Shown piece after piece: positions 59,834 to 64,000 of a DNA stretch of 64,000 nt. Origin of the DNA: Paenarthrobacter sp. A20 (lineage in GTDB: Bacteria > Actinomycetota > Actinomycetes > Actinomycetales > Micrococcaceae). The stretch's first letter is position 1. Every line of letters starts with the position of its first letter. The notes below the pieces were generated by a model, which was not told the DNA's origin, searched no databases, and saw only the letters and a program-made list of their open reading frames with translations. The translations under genes and the position numbers were made by a program. The DNA is taken from positions 2,170,001 to 2,234,000 of the forward strand of contig NZ_JALJWH010000001.1 of assembly GCF_024168825.1 (NCBI RefSeq). Reading direction: 5' to 3'.

Positions 59834-60813
59834 TGGCATTACGACTGGACGTTCCGCCCAAAGCGGTCGCGGGCCCCGAACCAGGCTCGGCAAAGAAGCG
59901 TCGCGACAAGCCCGGAAGCTGGAAGCTGGCCATCAAACGCGATTGGCGTTTGTATACGCTGCTGGCGCTGCCGCTGCTGTACCTCTTGATCTTCAGGTAC
60001 TTGCCGATGGCGGGCAACGTGATTGCCTTCCGTCAGTTCCAGCCCGGAGGCAGCATCTTTGGTGAGAAGTGGGTTGGGCTCAAGTACGTCACCCTGTTCA
60101 TCAACGATCCCAGCTTCTGGCAGGCGTTCCAGAACACCATCATCCTGGGTGTTCTGACCTTGGTGTTCTGCTTCCCGATGCCCATCATCTTCGCGCTTCT
60201 GCTCAACGAGTTGAGGTCGCAGAAGTTCAAGAAATTCGTGCAGACGGTGGCCTACCTGCCTCACTTCATGTCCGTGGTGATCATCGCCGGCATGATCCTG
60301 CAGAACTTCTCCATGAACGGCACCGTGAATCAGATTGCGGAATCCCTGTTCGGCACCACGGTGAATTTCACCCAGGACCCCGGCTGGTTCAGGCCCATGT
60401 ACATCAGTTCCGAGGTGTGGCAGACCATGGGCTGGGGAGCGATCCTCTACCTTGCCGCGCTGACGAGGGTGGACGAGTCCCTCTATGAGGCGGCGCGCAT
60501 TGATGGCGCCAACCGCTGGCAGCAGACCTGGCACGTAACGCTTCCTGCCATCAGGCCCACCATCATCACGCTGCTCATCCTGAACATCGGCACGTTCATG
60601 GCGGTTGGATTCGAGAAGATCCTCCTCATCTACAACCCGCTCAACTACGCAACCTCAGACGTCATCTCCACCTACCTGTACCGGGTAGGCCTGGAATCCA
60701 GCAACTTCAGCTATGCGGCTGCCATCGGAATGTTCGAATCCGTCATTGGCCTCACGCTGATCCTCTCAGCGAACGCGATCTCCAAGCGCGTCGCAGGAAC
60801 GAGCCTGTGGTGA
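59833..60813 (+). CDS. Sugar ABC transporter permease, LplB type
   Basis: A 326-aa inner-membrane permease with six segments. ARIDGANRWQQTWHVTLPAIRP is the EAA loop that docks the ATPase. The first periplasmic/segment part (RYLPMAGNVIAFRQFQP) is typical of the LplB group used for oligosaccharides and uronides. No ATPase gene is present in the window, so a shared MsiK-like ATPase is expected, as is common in actinobacteria. Confidence 0.92.
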   Translation: MALRLDVPPKAVAGPEPGSAKKRRDKPGSWKLAIKRDWRLYTLLALPLLYLLIFRYLPMAGNVIAFRQFQPGGSIFGEKWVGLKYVTLFINDPSFWQAFQNTIILGVLTLVFCFPMPIIFALLLNELRSQKFKKFVQTVAYLPHFMSVVIIAGMILQNFSMNGTVNQIAESLFGTTVNFTQDPGWFRPMYISSEVWQTMGWGAILYLAALTRVDESLYEAARIDGANRWQQTWHVTLPAIRPTIITLLILNIGTFMAVGFEKILLIYNPLNYATSDVISTYLYRVGLESSNFSYAAAIGMFESVIGLTLILSANAISKRVAGTSLW

Positions 60814-61739
60814 ACAAGACAGCTACTGCAATTCGGGGCGTTGCAGCCCAAGGTGTCCTGGTGAAGGACATGAAAGTCTCCCGCGGCATGCGGATCTTCC
60901 GGGCTTTCAACCTGGTGTTCCTGTTGCTGGTGGTGTTCCTGACGGTGTACCCGTTCCTGAACATCATTGCGCAGTCGTTCTCCAGCGAAGGGTTCATCAA
61001 CGCCGGGCAGGTCAACCTGTTCCCGATGGGGTTCAACACCGAGACCTACAAGTTGATCCTGGCCGACTCCACGTTCTGGAACAACTACGGCAACACCGTC
61101 CTCTACACGGTGGTGGCCACGGCGATTTCCATGGTGCTCACCACGGCCTTCGCGTACGCCATTGCCAAGAAGGACCTGAAAGGCCGGAGCGTCTTCATCG
61201 GCCTCGCGGTGTTCACCATGTTCTTCAACGGTGGGCTCATCCCCAACTACGTGCTCATCAGTTCCATGGGAATGCGGGATTCCATCTGGGCCGTGGTGCT
61301 GCCGAACGCCATCAGCGTGTTCAACCTGCTCATCATGAAGTCGTTCTTCGAGAACATGCCCCGCGAACTGGAGGAAGCGGCATCGATTGATGGGCTCACA
61401 CAGTACGGCATCCTCTTCCGGGTGGTGCTGCCGCTGAGCAAAGCCATCATGGCCACCATGGTGCTGTTCTATGCCGTGGCCAACTGGAACTCCTGGTTCC
61501 AGGCCTTCCTCTACCTCGACAATCCGGATCTCTTTCCGGTCACCATCTACTTGCGCAACATGATCGCCGGAGTCACCACAGCGGGCTCGGCCGGCGGCAC
61601 AGCGGAAAACGTCGGCCAGATCGCCGCCAACATCCAGTCGGTCACCATCGTCCTGACCGTCATCCCCATCCTTTGTGTCTACCCCTTCGTCCAGAAGTAC
61701 TTCTTCTCGGGCGTGATGCTCGGCTCCGTCAAGGAATAA
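60807..61739 (+). CDS. Sugar ABC transporter permease, YtcP type
   Basis: A 310-aa permease with six membrane segments and the EAA loop ELEEAASIDGLTQYGILFRVVLPLSK. The pair LplB/YtcP forms one channel. Start is GTG 60807 or 60810, overlapping the previous stop; ATG 60870 (MKVSRGMR) is an alternative after an AAGG. Translationally coupled to the first permease. Confidence 0.92.
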   Translation: MVNKTATAIRGVAAQGVLVKDMKVSRGMRIFRAFNLVFLLLVVFLTVYPFLNIIAQSFSSEGFINAGQVNLFPMGFNTETYKLILADSTFWNNYGNTVLYTVVATAISMVLTTAFAYAIAKKDLKGRSVFIGLAVFTMFFNGGLIPNYVLISSMGMRDSIWAVVLPNAISVFNLLIMKSFFENMPRELEEAASIDGLTQYGILFRVVLPLSKAIMATMVLFYAVANWNSWFQAFLYLDNPDLFPVTIYLRNMIAGVTTAGSAGGTAENVGQIAANIQSVTIVLTVIPILCVYPFVQKYFFSGVMLGSVKE

Positions 61740-61759
61740 GCCTTATGAAAGGACATCCA

Positions 61760-63409
61760 ATGATCCAAACACCTGAGTTCCGCACTCGAGAGTTCCGCCG
61801 GCGGGATTTCCTTGGACTCGCATCCGTTGTCACCATCGGATTGATGATGACCAGTTGCGACGCGGAAACCACCGAAAAGGTGGACACGTCCAAGTCGCGC
61901 AACGGTGCGATGGACAGCTTCGGCGTCGGTGACACGTTCAAGGCGACGGTGCCGTTGACTTTCACCTTCCTCTTCTCCGATCAGCCAACCTACCCGTACA
62001 AGAAGGACTGGCTGCTGCTCACCAAGATGGCCAGCGACAACAACGTCACGTTGGAACCCACCATCGTGCCCAACAGTGACTACGAACAGAAGCGCAGCCT
62101 GCTGATCAGCTCCGGCAGCGCACCGGAAATCATTGCGAAGACCTATCCGGGCCAGGAGTCCGCGTTTGTCTCCGCCGGTGCAATCCTGCCGGTCAGCGAC
62201 TACGTGGACCTGATGCCGCACTTCCAGGAAAAAGTGAAGAAGTGGAAGCTCGAACCTGAGATTGAAGCCCTGACCCAGGAAGACGGTAAGTACTACGTCC
62301 TGCCCGGCCTGCACGAGGAACTGTGGCCGGACTACTCACTGTGCTTCCGCAAGGATGTGCTGAAGAAAGAGGGCCTTTCGGAGCCGACCACCTGGGACGA
62401 ATTCCGCGAAGTGCTGCGGTCGCTCAAGAAGGCCTATCCCGACGTCGTGCCTTTCTCTGACCGCTTCAAGGGTGACAGTGTCCTCAATATCGGCGCACCT
62501 TCCTTCGGAACCGTGGCAGGTTGGGGGCTGGTGGACGGACTGCTGTTCGATGAAGACAAGACGGAATTCGGCTTCGCGGCAGGCTCGGACAAATTCAAGG
62601 AACTGGTCACCTACTTCAACTCCCTGGTCTCAGAAGGGCTGATGGACCCCGAGAGCTTCACCCAGACCGACGACTCCGCGATCCAGAAGTTCGTGTCGGG
62701 CAAGTCCTTTGTGATCAGCGCGAACTCGCAGAACGTCATCACGTACCGCACCTCGATGGAGCAGTCGTTGGGCAAGGGCAACTTTGAGATCGGCAAGATC
62801 ACCGTTCCGGGAGGCCCGGCCGGCGACATCATCGGTGGTACCCGTCTTGAAAACGGGCTCATGCTGAACTCGTCCGTGAAGGACAAGGACAGCTTCGTGG
62901 CGCTCATCCAATACATCGACTGGTTGTTCTATAGCGACGCCGGGCAGGAATTCAGCAAGTGGGGTGTGGAAGGCACCACCTTCACCAAGTCCGGCGCTAA
63001 GCGTCAGCTCGCAGCTGACATCAACTTCCAAGGACTCAACCCGGCAGGCAGCAAGGACCTGAGGGTGGACTACGGCTTCTCCGGTGGCAACTTCGCCTAC
63101 GGAGGCGCCACGGAGCTGCTGCACTCCACCTTCAACGACGAGGAACTGGCTTTCCAGAAGGCCATGAAGTCCAAGAAACCGCGTGCAGTTGCACCGCCGG
63201 TGCCGTTCAGCGACGTCGACCGTGAGCAGGCCACCCTGGCCCTGACCCCGCTTAAGGACCATGTGAAGCAGAACGCCCTGAAGTTCATTACCGGACAGCG
63301 GAGCATCAGCGAGTTCGATGCCTACGTCAAGGAGCTCGACAGCAAGGGTCGGACTAAATACGTTGAGCTGGCGAACAAGGCCTACAAGGCATACGCGGAC
63401 AAGAAGTAG
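61760..63409 (+). CDS. Extracellular sugar-binding lipoprotein, Tat-type signal
   Basis: A 549-aa solute-binding protein. The N-terminus has FRRRDFLGLASV, a twin-arginine pattern, then a hydrophobic stretch and lipobox MTSC, so it is probably exported folded and lipid-anchored. The mature part follows the LplA-type extracellular binding protein fold (WLLLTKMASDNNVTLEP, GSAPEIIAKTYPGQE, LPGLHEELWPDYSLCFRKDV). AAAGGA 6 bases ahead fixes ATG 61760. It delivers the galactoside ligand to the two permeases. Confidence 0.92.
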   Translation: MIQTPEFRTREFRRRDFLGLASVVTIGLMMTSCDAETTEKVDTSKSRNGAMDSFGVGDTFKATVPLTFTFLFSDQPTYPYKKDWLLLTKMASDNNVTLEPTIVPNSDYEQKRSLLISSGSAPEIIAKTYPGQESAFVSAGAILPVSDYVDLMPHFQEKVKKWKLEPEIEALTQEDGKYYVLPGLHEELWPDYSLCFRKDVLKKEGLSEPTTWDEFREVLRSLKKAYPDVVPFSDRFKGDSVLNIGAPSFGTVAGWGLVDGLLFDEDKTEFGFAAGSDKFKELVTYFNSLVSEGLMDPESFTQTDDSAIQKFVSGKSFVISANSQNVITYRTSMEQSLGKGNFEIGKITVPGGPAGDIIGGTRLENGLMLNSSVKDKDSFVALIQYIDWLFYSDAGQEFSKWGVEGTTFTKSGAKRQLAADINFQGLNPAGSKDLRVDYGFSGGNFAYGGATELLHSTFNDEELAFQKAMKSKKPRAVAPPVPFSDVDREQATLALTPLKDHVKQNALKFITGQRSISEFDAYVKELDSKGRTKYVELANKAYKAYADKK

Positions 63410-63417
63410 TTCTTCTG

Positions 63418-64000
63418 ATGGCCGCGAAAGAGGCACAGTACGGATCCGGGCCGTTGTTCAAGGCGGCCAGCACCGTGTACGGCGTCATGGTGGGTGGCGC
63501 GTTGCTGGTGCTAGCCAACCTCTTGGTGGTGCTCATGCCGCTGCTGCTGGGGGTGGTTGGTCCTGCTGCGTTGCTGGGTTTCGTGTTGGTTGGACCCTCC
63601 GTTGTGGCTTCCTGCTACGCCTTCAATCGGCTTTTGGCAGGCGAGGACAGCGGTGTATTCAACGACTTCATGAAGTCGTACCGGAGCAACTTCGTCCAGG
63701 CAGTGGTGGTGTGGCTGCCCTATGCCGCCCTCCTTGCAGTCATCGGCGCGAATCTCACCAGCCTGCCGGGCAGCAATCCTGAAACGGTTGCTGCCCGGAT
63801 CGGGCTGGTGGGGCTCGGGGTCCTGGTGGGCACGGCTGCCGTTCACGCGATGCTGCTGCTGGCCCGGTTCAGTTTCCGCACGCTGGACATCTACCGGCTG
63901 TCCATTTACAGCATTGGTGCGCGGAAGCGGGTAGCACTCGGGAATGCGGGGATCCTCTTTGTCGCGGGATTCGTGCTGATGTCCACCACTGTGTGGTTGA
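63418..64000 (+). CDS. YesL/DUF624-family membrane protein (3' end outside window)
   Basis: The frame from ATG 63418 stays open to the window edge: MAAKEAQYGSGPLFK followed by at least five hydrophobic segments (VYGVMVGGALLVLANLLVVL and others) and SGVFNDFMKSYRSNFVQA, which matches the YesL/DUF624 pattern. These small membrane proteins often accompany LplB/YtcP transporters and binding proteins; their function is not settled. Nine bases separate it from the binding-protein stop. At least 194 residues. Confidence 0.8.
   Translation, partial: MAAKEAQYGSGPLFKAASTVYGVMVGGALLVLANLLVVLMPLLLGVVGPAALLGFVLVGPSVVASCYAFNRLLAGEDSGVFNDFMKSYRSNFVQAVVVWLPYAALLAVIGANLTSLPGSNPETVAARIGLVGLGVLVGTAAVHAMLLLARFSFRTLDIYRLSIYSIGARKRVALGNAGILFVAGFVLMSTTVWL

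Overview
The window is high-GC DNA with strong AGGAG-type ribosome sites, GTG/TTG starts and many 4-base ATGA overlaps. An NCS1 permease, MHS and ACS transporters, a TM0106-family nuclease, BsaP, a 7Fe ferredoxin and DUF1622 point to an actinobacterium of the Micrococcaceae, most likely Arthrobacter/Paenarthrobacter. This is inferred from gene content, not from a marker gene. It reads as chromosome. I see no rRNA, tRNA, CRISPR array, phage module or transposase.

Layout. 1-4430: tail of a likely mcrB, mcrC, a small membrane protein, a divergent histidine kinase/response regulator pair and ferredoxin. 4437-13295: a minus-strand catabolic cluster (aldehyde dehydrogenase, SDR, DapA-like lyase, crotonase, CaiB-type CoA-transferase, FAD oxidoreductase, MHS transporter) with an XRE-cupin regulator; the substrate is unknown. 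13386-14577: a degenerate Hpt-like protein, a mini membrane protein, a 5'-truncated vsr and a 65-bp palindromic element. 14559-20142: a six-gene operon bioB-bsaP-bioA-bioF-bioD-P450, with every junction a 4-base overlap. 20337-26523: NCS1 permease, CsbD, SDR, small stress or hypothetical genes, SIS protein and an Old Yellow Enzyme.

26651-34878: a GntR-controlled cluster with TIM-barrel isomerase, DhaK-DhaL kinase, RpiB-type isomerase, two dehydrogenases, MFS transporter and TIM-type isomerase. It fits conversion of a four-carbon polyol or tetrulose to erythrose 4-phosphate. A second copy of the palindromic element (34830-34892) supplies the last codons of both the isomerase and the convergent 1191-aa nuclease-helicase.

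38552-50501: a nucleobase-type deaminase, an unusual intracellular HEXXH protein, a CBS protein, Tex, a hydrolase, DUF1622, adenine deaminase, a winged-helix/X25 fusion, acylphosphatase and VapBC. 50563-56601: a TetR/oxidoreductase pair with an LmrA-like operator, then a nucleoside-use cluster (nucleoside hydrolase, MFS, ribokinase, GntR). 56687-64000: an ArsR-AHSA1 fusion that looks leaderless, then a beta-galactoside operon (GH42, two permeases, Tat lipoprotein binding protein, YesL-like) that runs off the end.

Most worth following up: the palindromic element that is read into coding ends at both copies, the P450 welded to the biotin operon and lacking a recognisable ExxR, the proposed tetrulose cluster with its TCCTATAGGA operators, and two unusual architectures (winged helix plus X25; metzincin-spaced HEXXH without a signal peptide).
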